38,415 bases of DNA from an uncultured Gemmatimonadota bacterium (GTDB lineage: Bacteria > Gemmatimonadota > Gemmatimonadetes > Gemmatimonadales > Gemmatimonadaceae), in contig CAIUOO010000545.1 in assembly GCA_903900795.1 (NCBI GenBank), positions 1 to 38,415 of the forward strand, read 5' to 3'. A program made the position numbers and the translations under genes. The notes beneath the pieces are model-generated. The model searched no databases, was not told the origin of the DNA, and saw only the letters and a program-made list of their open reading frames with translations. Below, piece by piece: positions 1-8,367 of this stretch (its first letter is position 1; every line of letters starts with the position of its first letter).

Positions 1-189
1 GCGCCCGGCGTCACGTCGGCTCTGATTGGCGACCGGGTCACCGCGGGGGTGCTGCAGTGGCACGGCCCGCGACGTGACGCCGCCGCCGCACTGCGCTCCG
101 TGGTCCGCGAGGGCGACGTGGTCGTGACCATGGGTGCCGGGGACATCACCAAGACGGGCCCCGAACTGCTCGAGGCGCTGCGCGGCTGA
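1..189 (+). CDS. murC: UDP-N-acetylmuramate--L-alanine ligase, C-terminal fragment (5' end outside window)
   Basis: Frame 1 translates APGVTSALIGDRVTAGVLQWHGPRRDAAAALRSVVREGDVVVTMGAGDITKTGPELLEALRG*; the VVTMGAGDI motif is typical of the Mur ligase C-terminus; it abuts ftsQ (TGATG overlap). Confidence 0.85.
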   Translation, partial: APGVTSALIGDRVTAGVLQWHGPRRDAAAALRSVVREGDVVVTMGAGDITKTGPELLEALRG

Positions 190-953
190 TGGCCACCGCC
201 GAGTTTGACCCGGGCGAGTCCTCGGCCAGAACGGCGAAGCCGAAAACGGCACCGAAGGCCCCTCGCCCCACCTGGCTGCGCTGGGTTCGGGGCGTCGGAT
301 TTCTGGTGGCGGTCGGCATCGTGGTGGGCGCCCCGTGGTGGGGCCCCCAAGCGCTTGCACGGCTTGACTACTTTCACGCCCGTCGCGTCGTCTTCGAGGG
401 CGTGCGGTACGCCCGTCCCACCGAGCTCGTGGCCCGACTCAAGGTCGACACCCTGCAATCGGTGTGGCAGCCGCTGGAGCCGCTGGCCGAGCGCGTCGGC
501 GCGCATCCCATGGTGGCGTCGGTGGTCGTAGAGCGACAGCTCCCCGGAACGTTGCTCATCCGCGTCGTGGAGCGCGAGCCGGTGGCCTACGTGCCTCGCC
601 GGGGACGGCTCGAACCGGCCGATGGGACCGGACGTCCGCTGCCCATCGACCCCGTGCGCTATCCGTTGGACGTGCCCGTGGCCGCTTCCGCCGACAGCGC
701 GCTCCTGCACCTCTTGGACGGGCTGCGCAAGGATGCGCCGCGCCTCTATGCTCGGGTCTCCCACGGCGAGCGGGCCGGAACCGAGGAAATGCGCTTTAAC
801 TTGGGCGGCGTCACGGTGCGAACGACGCCCGACGTGACCGTAGCGCGATTCAGGGACATATTACCTGTGGAAGCGGACCTCGCGCGGAATCATCTGCGTG
901 CGGTGGAGCTTGACCTCCGCTTCCGTGACCAGGTGATCGCCAGACAGCCATGA
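189..953 (+). CDS. ftsQ: Cell division protein FtsQ (POTRA domain)
   Basis: N-terminal TM segment, then a POTRA-like region (YFHARRVVFEGVRYARPTELVARL...LPGTLLIRVVEREPVAYV); lies between murC and ftsA. Confidence 0.88.
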   Translation: MATAEFDPGESSARTAKPKTAPKAPRPTWLRWVRGVGFLVAVGIVVGAPWWGPQALARLDYFHARRVVFEGVRYARPTELVARLKVDTLQSVWQPLEPLAERVGAHPMVASVVVERQLPGTLLIRVVEREPVAYVPRRGRLEPADGTGRPLPIDPVRYPLDVPVAASADSALLHLLDGLRKDAPRLYARVSHGERAGTEEMRFNLGGVTVRTTPDVTVARFRDILPVEADLARNHLRAVELDLRFRDQVIARQP

Positions 954-2203
954 CTTCCGAACCCATTGTCGCCGCCCTCGATATCGGCACCGCCCACACC
1001 ACCGCCATCGTTGCGGCCGTGCACGGCGATTTGCCGCGCACGCCGACGCTGCGCGTGCTCGGGGTAGGGCACACCCGCACGATGGGCCTGCGCCGCGGTG
1101 TGGTCTCCGACATCGAAGAGGCCACGCGCTCCATTCGGAAGGCCGTCGAGGAAGCGAGTCGCGTGGCCGGGGTCACGCCCGATTCGCTGTACGTCGGCAT
1201 CGCCGGTGAACACGTGCGCGCAATGTGCTCCACCGGCGTCGTGGCCATCAGCGGCAATGAAATCCTGCGCACCGACGTCGATCGCGTGAATGAAGTCGCG
1301 CGCGCGATGGCCATTCCGCAGGACCGCGAGCTGTTGCATGCGATCCCGCAGGAGTATCGCGTCGACAAGACCGATGGGATCCGTGATCCGGTGGGCATGA
1401 TCGGCACCCGCCTCGAGACGGAGATGTATCTCGTCACGATCGGCAGCTCGCCCGCGATGAACCTGCGCAAGAGCATCGAACGTGCGGGCTACAAAACGCG
1501 CGAGCTGGTACTCGAGCCGCTCGCCAGTGCGCTCGCCGTGCTCACGGAAGAAGAGAAGGAACTCGGCGTCATTCTGCTCGAACTCGGTGCCGGCACCACC
1601 GATCTCGCCGTGTTTCACGAGGGTAAGATCCGCCACCTCGGTACGATCCCGTACGGCGGCAACGCGGTCACCAGTGACCTCGTGCAGGGACTCGGCATCA
1701 CGAACCATGACGCCGAACAGATCAAGGAAGCGTACGGCTGCGCCTACGAGCCGATGGTCGATTCCGAACAGGTGATCGCCATGCCGGCGTCGGCGTCGCA
1801 CGGCGAGCGGCACATCTCGCGCGAACTGATGACGCACATCATCCATCAGCGCATGGACGAGATCTTTGACAAGGTACAGCGCGAAGTGCAGACGGCCGGC
1901 TTCGCCGGTCGCTTGAATGCCGGTCTCGTGCTCACCGGCGGTGGGGCGTCGCTCGAGGGCGTGAGCGAACTCGCCGCCGACGTGTTTGGCCTCGGCGTGC
2001 GCGTCGGTGTGCCGGGCGACAGCGTGGGCGGACTCGTGGAGCAGATCGCCGAGCCGCGCTTCGCCACGGCGGTGGGGCTGGCGCTGTATGGCGCGCATCG
2101 CGTCGCGCTGGGTGGGGTGATCGCGCGCCGTCCGTCGCTCACCGGTGCCGGTGTCGACAAGCTGGCCACGCGTGTGAAGACGTGGTTGCAGGACTGGTTC
2201 TAA
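950..2203 (+). CDS. ftsA: Cell division protein FtsA
   Basis: Actin-like ATPase motifs (VAALDIGTAHTTAIV, ILLELGAGTTDLAVF, LTGGGASLEGV) and C-terminal amphipathic tail WLQDWF; ATGA overlap with ftsQ. Confidence 0.96.
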   Translation: MTSEPIVAALDIGTAHTTAIVAAVHGDLPRTPTLRVLGVGHTRTMGLRRGVVSDIEEATRSIRKAVEEASRVAGVTPDSLYVGIAGEHVRAMCSTGVVAISGNEILRTDVDRVNEVARAMAIPQDRELLHAIPQEYRVDKTDGIRDPVGMIGTRLETEMYLVTIGSSPAMNLRKSIERAGYKTRELVLEPLASALAVLTEEEKELGVILLELGAGTTDLAVFHEGKIRHLGTIPYGGNAVTSDLVQGLGITNHDAEQIKEAYGCAYEPMVDSEQVIAMPASASHGERHISRELMTHIIHQRMDEIFDKVQREVQTAGFAGRLNAGLVLTGGGASLEGVSELAADVFGLGVRVGVPGDSVGGLVEQIAEPRFATAVGLALYGAHRVALGGVIARRPSLTGAGVDKLATRVKTWLQDWF

Positions 2204-2232
2204 CCGCAACAGCGAAGCAACGAGTATGGCGT

Positions 2233-2266
2233 ACGGGGTACGGAGACGGGTGTCTCGGTGCCCCGT
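2233..2266. repeat. Intergenic inverted repeat between ftsA and the M14 gene
   Basis: ACGGGGTACGGAGAC (2233-2247) pairs with GTCTCGGTGCCCCGT (2252-2266), 13/15; followed by TACTCCGTACTCCCTACTCCGTAC (about 2281-2304). Confidence 0.7.
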
Positions 2267-2322
2267 CCTTGCTTCCGTCCTACTCCGTACTCCCTACTCC
2301 GTACTTTTTTAGGAGCTCTCCC

Positions 2323-5244
2323 GTGAACGTCGGTCTCTCCCGCTTCCGAACACTGCGCCATGCGCTTTCGCGCCATGCGCTTTCGCGCCATGCGCTGCTG
2401 CTCGGACTTACCCCCTTCGCGTCGCTCGCTGCCCAGCAGCTCACCACCGAAGCGCGCGATCCCAATCAGAAGCAGGATCCGACGTTCACGCAGAGCTATC
2501 AGGAATGGCTCGCCAATCCGAAGCACGGCAGCCCGTTGGTGGATCACCTGCCACTGGTGGCGGGCATTCCCACGCCGCGCGATGTGCTGGGCTATCACAT
2601 CGGTGCGCCGCGCAAGCTCACGTACTACGCCGATCAGCTGAAGTACTATCGCGCACTCGCGGCCGCGTCGCCGCGCGTGAAAATCGAAACCATCGGTCGT
2701 TCCGACGAAGGGCGTGAACTCGTGGTGGTCTGGATCTCGTCCGAGGCGAACATGCAGCGTCTCGACCAGAACCGGAAAAGCCTCGCGAAGATCGCCGACC
2801 CGCGCGGCATGACCGAGGCGCAGGTGAAAGCGGTGCTCGCCGATACGAAGCCGCACTACCACTTCATGGGCGGACTGCACAGCGGTGAAACCGGTCCGTC
2901 GGAAATGCTGATGGAACTGGCGTATCGTCTGGTCACCGAAACCTCGCCGCTCGTGAGTCAGATCCGCGAACAGCTGTACGTGTCGATGACGCCGGCCGCC
3001 GATGCCGACGGACGTGATCGGAACGTGGACTGGTTCTTCCGTGGACTCGACATGGCGGCCGCGATTCCGGCGCCGGCGATCACTGCGGGCGGTGGCGGTG
3101 GCGGTGGCGGCTTCGGTGGCGGTGCCGGTGTGCCGTACTGGGGCAAGTACGTGTACCACGACAACAATCGCGACATCAACATCAAGCTGGTCCAGATGCG
3201 CGCGATCATCGAATGGTACTTCACGGCGTATCCGCCGATCATGCACGACCTGCATGAAGCGCAGCCATTGCTGTACACGTACACGGGTGGCCCGCCGCAG
3301 AATCCGAATCTCGATCCGATTCTGTTCGCTGAACTGCCGTGGTTCGGCAACTGGGAAATGGCCCAGATGACGAAGTGGGGCATGCCCGGCGTGTACACGC
3401 ACGCGTTCATGGATGGGTGGTCACCGGGGTATCTCGGGTCGGTGGCGTACAACCACAACGGTCTCATGAAGATGTACGAGACGCAGTCGGGACGTGATCT
3501 CGACAGTACGGCCATCGCGAATGCTCGGCGTGGCATTGCCAGCGGTGCGCCCGCGCCCGGCGGCGGACTTGGGGGACGCGCCGGTGCCGTGCCGACGGGT
3601 CGTGGTGGCGCGCAGGATCGCGAGTGGTATCGCGGCAATCCCATCGGCTTCAACGACATCGCGACCTTCACGCGTCGCTCGAACACGAACTACATGCAGA
3701 CGGGCGTGCTGTCGGCGCTGCAGCTGGCGTCGATGTTCCCGGCCACCGTGCTCGAGAACTTCTACATCAAGACGCGCAACAGCATTGAAGAGGGCAAGGT
3801 CAAGGCGCCGTATGGCTTCGTGATTCCGTTGCAGCGCGATATGACGCGCGTGGCGGAGTTCGTGAATTTGCTGCGCGTACAGCGCATCGAAGTGGGGCAG
3901 GCCACCGCGCCGGTGAAGGTGGGCGCCATCACCTATCCCGTCGGCTCGTACGTCATCAAGCGCGATCAGCCATATGGCCGTCTGGCCAAGAATCTCATCG
4001 AGCGGCAGCAGTATCCCGACGCGCGTCTGAACACGTACGACGACAGCGGTTGGTCGATGGGGCTCGCGATGGACGTGGACGTCGTCGAGATCGCCGACGC
4101 GAGCATCCTTAAGGCGGCCGTCTCGCCGGTGGCCAAGGTCGTGCTGAAGGGCAGCACGCGCGGCAGCGGCAGCGCCGCCATCGCCGTGGCACACACCGGC
4201 TCGAACCACATGGTCACGCTGCGCTACCTGCTGCGCACGGTGCCGATGAAGGTGGCCGAGCAGCGCTTCGCTGCCGGTGACACCACGTTCCCGGCTGGGT
4301 CGTTCGTCATCGACGGCAAGTACGCCGCGCGCGTGCGCTCGCTGGTGGATTCGCTCGGGCTCACCGCCGCGATGCTGGACCGTGTACCGGCGGTCGCGTT
4401 GCATGAGGCCGACGTGCCGCGGATCGCGATCTATTCGCAGTGGAGCGGTACGCAGAATCTGGGCTGGTATCGTCTCACCTTCGACGAGTTCAAGATCCCA
4501 TACGACTTGATCTACAAGGAGCGCGTGGTGCAGGGCAATCTGCGCCGCGACTACGACGTCATCCTGATGGCCGAGCAGAACTTGAGCCGGCAGACCGTGA
4601 TGCAGGCACCGGCGGCGCGTCCGCAGCCGTATCTCAAGAACGACAAGTACCAGTTCCTCGGCATGTATGGCGAGACCAAGGATCTCACCGGCGGCTTCGC
4701 TCAGCCCGGCGTCGCCGCGGTCGCCGCGTTCCTCGCGTCAGGTGGTACGCTCATCGCGATCGGTGAGTCCGCGCGGCTGCCGATTGAGTTCGGCTGGGCG
4801 CGGACGGTCGACAAGGCCACCGTACCGGGACTCACGTCGCAGCGCCCCCTGGTGGAAGCCACCATCACGCGTCCCGAGCACCCGGTGTTCTACGGCTTCG
4901 GCAAGACCGTGATCCCGGTGAAGTACGTGGGCGGCACGCCGTTCAAAGTCGGTATCGCCGACGAGGGCAACGTGCTCGCGCGCTACGTCGGTGGTGACAA
5001 GGCGGTGTTGTCCGGCCTGATGACCGGCGCGGACTCGCTCAAGTCGCGTCCCTTCGCCGTCGACGTGTCGGGCGCCGTGAAGGGCAACGGTCGCGTGATC
5101 ATGTTCGCCAACAATCCGATCTACCGGTGGCAGAACCACGGGGAGTTCAACATGGTGTTCAACAGCATCATCAACTGGAACGACGCCGGCGGCGTCGCCG
5201 AGGTGAAGCCGGCCGCCGCCACGACACCGGCCGGCCGCCGCTAG
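2323..5244 (+). CDS. Secreted M14-family zinc carboxypeptidase-like protein
   Basis: Signal peptide (…HALLLGLTPFASLAAQQ), HSGETGPSEM (M14 HxxE-type zinc motif), HDLHEAQPLLYTYTG. The ORF call starts at 2182, but the GTG at 2323 behind AGGAG is more likely because the upstream part translates an intergenic repeat. Confidence 0.85.
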   Translation: MNVGLSRFRTLRHALSRHALSRHALLLGLTPFASLAAQQLTTEARDPNQKQDPTFTQSYQEWLANPKHGSPLVDHLPLVAGIPTPRDVLGYHIGAPRKLTYYADQLKYYRALAAASPRVKIETIGRSDEGRELVVVWISSEANMQRLDQNRKSLAKIADPRGMTEAQVKAVLADTKPHYHFMGGLHSGETGPSEMLMELAYRLVTETSPLVSQIREQLYVSMTPAADADGRDRNVDWFFRGLDMAAAIPAPAITAGGGGGGGGFGGGAGVPYWGKYVYHDNNRDINIKLVQMRAIIEWYFTAYPPIMHDLHEAQPLLYTYTGGPPQNPNLDPILFAELPWFGNWEMAQMTKWGMPGVYTHAFMDGWSPGYLGSVAYNHNGLMKMYETQSGRDLDSTAIANARRGIASGAPAPGGGLGGRAGAVPTGRGGAQDREWYRGNPIGFNDIATFTRRSNTNYMQTGVLSALQLASMFPATVLENFYIKTRNSIEEGKVKAPYGFVIPLQRDMTRVAEFVNLLRVQRIEVGQATAPVKVGAITYPVGSYVIKRDQPYGRLAKNLIERQQYPDARLNTYDDSGWSMGLAMDVDVVEIADASILKAAVSPVAKVVLKGSTRGSGSAAIAVAHTGSNHMVTLRYLLRTVPMKVAEQRFAAGDTTFPAGSFVIDGKYAARVRSLVDSLGLTAAMLDRVPAVALHEADVPRIAIYSQWSGTQNLGWYRLTFDEFKIPYDLIYKERVVQGNLRRDYDVILMAEQNLSRQTVMQAPAARPQPYLKNDKYQFLGMYGETKDLTGGFAQPGVAAVAAFLASGGTLIAIGESARLPIEFGWARTVDKATVPGLTSQRPLVEATITRPEHPVFYGFGKTVIPVKYVGGTPFKVGIADEGNVLARYVGGDKAVLSGLMTGADSLKSRPFAVDVSGAVKGNGRVIMFANNPIYRWQNHGEFNMVFNSIINWNDAGGVAEVKPAAATTPAGRR
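2356..2396 (+). repeat. 15-bp in-frame tandem repeat (about 2.7 copies) in M14 signal peptide
   Basis: CGCCATGCGCTTTCG x2 plus partial CGCCATGCGCT; encodes RHALS RHALS RHALL. Confidence 0.9.
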
Positions 5245-5276
5245 GCCGACACCCGCGAAGCCGATACCGTAGAACC

Positions 5277-5365
5277 GATCACGCAGAGTTGGTAGAGAGC
5301 GCAGAGAACGCAGAGGTCATCGTTTGACTCTGCGGCCTCTGCGCTCTCGGCGTCTCCGCGTGATC
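5277..5365. repeat. Large imperfect hairpin repeat of the CGCAGAG type between M14 and ftsZ
   Basis: Left arm GATCACGCAGAGTTGGTAGAGAGCGCAGAGAACGCAGAGGTCA and right arm TGACTCTGCGGCCTCTGCGCTCTCGGCGTCTCCGCGTGATC are near reverse complements; TTTTC follows. Confidence 0.85.
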
Positions 5366-5523
5366 TTTTCGCCGAAACAGCGCCCGCACGGAGCCCACGT
5401 GCAGCGGCCCCATTCACGAATGTCACAAGCCGTCGCCGTGAGGTGGATTGTGGATAAAATGGACCTTGTTTCGCGCCGCCCGACATCGTGACACATTCGT
5501 CCAACTTCAACGGATTGCACGGG

Positions 5524-5551
5524 TTGCGCTGCACTCTCGAAGGTGTATTCT
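5524..5551 (+). promoter_or_regulatory. Candidate ftsZ promoter
   Basis: TTGCGC - 16 bp - TATTCT about 155 bp upstream of the ftsZ ATG; weak match to sigma70 consensus. Confidence 0.3.
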
Positions 5552-5597
5552 AGGACAGCGTTCGCATTGTGCGGCATGATATTCCACATCCCTGAGA

Positions 5598-5669
5598 GTC
5601 CGTGCGCGGACCGCCGATGTCGGCGGAGCTCGCTGCAAAGGACTCGCGGCACCCCAGCCTGTCGCTGGG
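5598..5669 (+). promoter_or_regulatory. Structured leader upstream of ftsZ
   Basis: Three consecutive perfect short stems: GTCCG/CGGAC (5598-5611), CCGCCGA/TCGGCGG (5611-5626), CCCAGC/GCTGGG (5653-5669). Confidence 0.4.
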
Positions 5670-5705
5670 TTGCTGTGCGACCACCCTGAGCCCGTAAAGC
5701 CCCGT

Positions 5706-6980
5706 ATGGAGCTCCCCCGCATGACCTTCGAGTTCGAAGAAAGCGCGCCCCAGAACGCCCGCATGAAGGTGGTGGGTGTGGGCGGCGGTGGTGGTAATGC
5801 CGTCAACCGCATGATCGAGGAGCACCTCGAGGGCGTCGAGTTCATTTCGGTGAACACCGACGCGCAGGCGCTCATGAACTCCAAGGCCGACGTCAAGATT
5901 CAGATCGGCAAGAAGCTCACACGCGGACTCGGCGCCGGCGCGCGCCCCGAAATCGGGCGACAGGCCATCGACGAGAACCGCGAAGACACCAAGCGCGTGC
6001 TTGGGAACGCCGATCTCGTCTTCGTCACCTGCGGCATGGGTGGCGGTACCGGCACCGGTGCGGCGCCCGTCATCTGTGAACTCGCCCGCGAAGCCGGCGC
6101 ACTGACGGTCGGGATCGTCACGCGGCCATTCCTGTTCGAAGGACGCAAGCGGATGCGCCAGGCGGAAGAAGGCATCGCCGAAATGCGCAAGCACGTGGAC
6201 ACGATGATCATCGTGCCCAACGAGCGACTGCTCGCCGTGGTCGGCAAGGGAATCCCGTTCCACGAGGCCCTGAAGAAGGCCGACGAAGTGCTGCTCCACG
6301 CCACGCAGGGTATCTCGCTGCTCATTAGCGAGACGGGCCTCGTGAACGTCGACTTCGCCGACGTGCGCACCGTCATGCAGAACGGCGGATCGGCCCTCAT
6401 GGGGACTGGCATCGGTCGTGGTGAGAACCGCGCCATGGAAGCCGCCCAACAGGCGATCGCCTCGCCGTTGCTTGACAACGTTTCGATCTCCGGTGCCACC
6501 GGCGTGCTGGTCAACATCACGGGTGGTGAAGACCTCACCCTCGGTGAAGTCACGCAGATCAACGACATCGTGCACGATGCCGTCGGGGACAACGCCGAAA
6601 TCATCTTCGGCGCCGTGCATGAGCCCGCCATGATGAACGAGATCCGGGTCACGGTCATTGCGACCGGATTCGACCGGCAGATGCAGGGCGGCCTCGGTAA
6701 CGGTGTGGTCCGGAACGTGCCGCTGGGCACCACGGCCCCTTCCGGCCAGCACCAGCCGACTGCATCTTTTCCGACGACGGGTGCCGCGAAGCCCGGTCCC
6801 TCAGTGCTTCCGTTCCCCTCCAAGGAGCGGCCCGCAACGAGGCCGGCGTCTGCACCTGCTCGTCCTGCTCGAGAAGGCGCGCCACCACGGCCGCCACGCG
6901 TTCCTCCGATTTCCTCGTCGGCCAGCGTTGGCCTCGACGACATGGAAATCCCGACGTTCATACGGAGACAGATGGATTGA
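5706..6980 (+). CDS. ftsZ: Cell division protein FtsZ
   Basis: Tubulin signature [27 protein letters not shown], and C-terminal conserved peptide [12 protein letters not shown]. Confidence 0.98.
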   Translation: MELPRMTFEFEESAPQNARMKVVGVGGGGGNAVNRMIEEHLEGVEFISVNTDAQALMNSKADVKIQIGKKLTRGLGAGARPEIGRQAIDENREDTKRVLGNADLVFVTCGMGGGTGTGAAPVICELAREAGALTVGIVTRPFLFEGRKRMRQAEEGIAEMRKHVDTMIIVPNERLLAVVGKGIPFHEALKKADEVLLHATQGISLLISETGLVNVDFADVRTVMQNGGSALMGTGIGRGENRAMEAAQQAIASPLLDNVSISGATGVLVNITGGEDLTLGEVTQINDIVHDAVGDNAEIIFGAVHEPAMMNEIRVTVIATGFDRQMQGGLGNGVVRNVPLGTTAPSGQHQPTASFPTTGAAKPGPSVLPFPSKERPATRPASAPARPAREGAPPRPPRVPPISSSASVGLDDMEIPTFIRRQMD

Positions 6981-8272
6981 CCAGCGCTCGTGCACGGCTC
7001 CTGATAGCTACTGTTTGTGCCGGTATCGGAGCCACCGCTATTGCGTTGGGACCTCCCATCCTCGAGCGCCCCGCAGCGACAGTCCTTGCTGCGGGGTCTC
7101 GTGTTTCGGTCGCGTCCAAGTGGCGCGTCCGCGTCGACACGGTCAAATGGGGTGAGCCGCTCGTCGCCGTGATGGAACGTGCCGGCGTCCCCCGCGACGA
7201 AGCCGCTCGGGTATTGATGGAGTCGCAGGCCATCGACGCCAGAAAGATCCGCGCCGGCACCACCATCACCTCCAGGGTCAGCCCCGACTCCGGCGCCTCC
7301 GAGGTGGTCCTCCAGCTCGCAATCGACCGGCTCGTGCGGTTCACGCGCTCGACCACGGCGGGTTCACGGTCGGGATGGCTCGAAAAGGAAGAGACGCTTC
7401 CCTGGACCACCGACACCGTGGTCGTGGGCGGTGTGGTCTCGTCCACGCTGACCGCCGCCATTGCGCAGGTCGCCGACGCGTTCCCGGCCAATGTGCGTAC
7501 CGACGTCGCGTACGCACTGGCGGACATCCTCGAGTACCGCGTCGACCTCAGCCGTGATCTGCGCGAGGGCGACACCATCACGGTGCTCATGGAGCGTCAG
7601 CGGGCGCCCAACGGCGCGGTTCGCCCCCGTAACGTGATTGCCGCACGTCTCACCGTTGATGGTCGTCGGGTGGAGACCATGCGGTTCGCGCAGGGGACGA
7701 AGGCGAGCTATTTCGATGGCGAAGGCAAGGCGATGCGGGCGGCCTTCCTCCGCGCCCCGCTGGCCTTCCGACGGATCTCGAGCGTGTTCGGCTTGCGCCG
7801 TCACCCGATCCTCGGCACCGTCCGCGCGCACCAAGGCATGGATTACGCGGCCGCGCGCGGGACGCCCGTGCGCGCGCTCGGAGACGGCGTGGTCATCTTT
7901 GCCGGCTGGAAGGGAGGCTACGGTCGCGTGCTCGAGATTCGCCACAACAACGGGTTCGTGACGCGCTATGGCCATCTCAATGGGTTTGCGGCGGGAATCC
8001 GTCGCGGCACCAAGGTCTCGATCTCACGCACCGTCGCGTTCGTGGGCACCACAGGACTGTCCACCGCCCCGCATCTGCATTTTGAAGTGCTCGTAAACGG
8101 AAAGCACCGCGACCCGCGGGTCGCCCTGCGTAACGTCACCGGAGAGCCGCTGGCGGCCGCCCAGCGCGCCAGCTTCGCGGAGCTCAAGGCGCGACTCTTC
8201 GCCCGTCTTGATGGCGCCCGCGCTGCGCGCACGGCCGCTGGACCGGTCGCGACTCGCGTCGCTGGCGACTGA
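6977..8272 (+). CDS. M23-family murein endopeptidase (LytM/MepM-like)
   Basis: [39 protein letters not shown]…YGHL…[13 protein letters not shown] (HxxxD / HxH motifs); TTG start overlapping the ftsZ stop. Confidence 0.92.
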   Translation: MTSARARLLIATVCAGIGATAIALGPPILERPAATVLAAGSRVSVASKWRVRVDTVKWGEPLVAVMERAGVPRDEAARVLMESQAIDARKIRAGTTITSRVSPDSGASEVVLQLAIDRLVRFTRSTTAGSRSGWLEKEETLPWTTDTVVVGGVVSSTLTAAIAQVADAFPANVRTDVAYALADILEYRVDLSRDLREGDTITVLMERQRAPNGAVRPRNVIAARLTVDGRRVETMRFAQGTKASYFDGEGKAMRAAFLRAPLAFRRISSVFGLRRHPILGTVRAHQGMDYAAARGTPVRALGDGVVIFAGWKGGYGRVLEIRHNNGFVTRYGHLNGFAAGIRRGTKVSISRTVAFVGTTGLSTAPHLHFEVLVNGKHRDPRVALRNVTGEPLAAAQRASFAELKARLFARLDGARAARTAAGPVATRVAGD

Positions 8273-8295
8273 ACTGATCGGCAGGCTTCCGCGTC

Positions 8296-8327
8296 AAGGG
8301 CAAAGAGGCTCCGGCTTCTTTGCCCTT
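8296..8327 (+). repeat. Perfect 11-bp stem hairpin after the M23 gene
   Basis: AAGGGCAAAGA (8296-8306) / TCTTTGCCCTT (8317-8327), 10-nt loop; 24 bp past the M23 stop. Confidence 0.8.
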
Positions 8328-8367
8328 TGCCCTTTCTCCCATCGTGCCGATCAATGACGTTACTGTC

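Noticed and set aside
890-2209. Long - strand ORF opposite ftsA
   Set aside because: Fully antisense to a clear FtsA; low-complexity His/Arg-rich translation typical of high-GC shadow ORFs.
3091-3130. Gly-rich stretch in M14 protein as a domain boundary or frameshift error
   Set aside because: Frame is intact on both sides; looks like an ordinary low-complexity loop.
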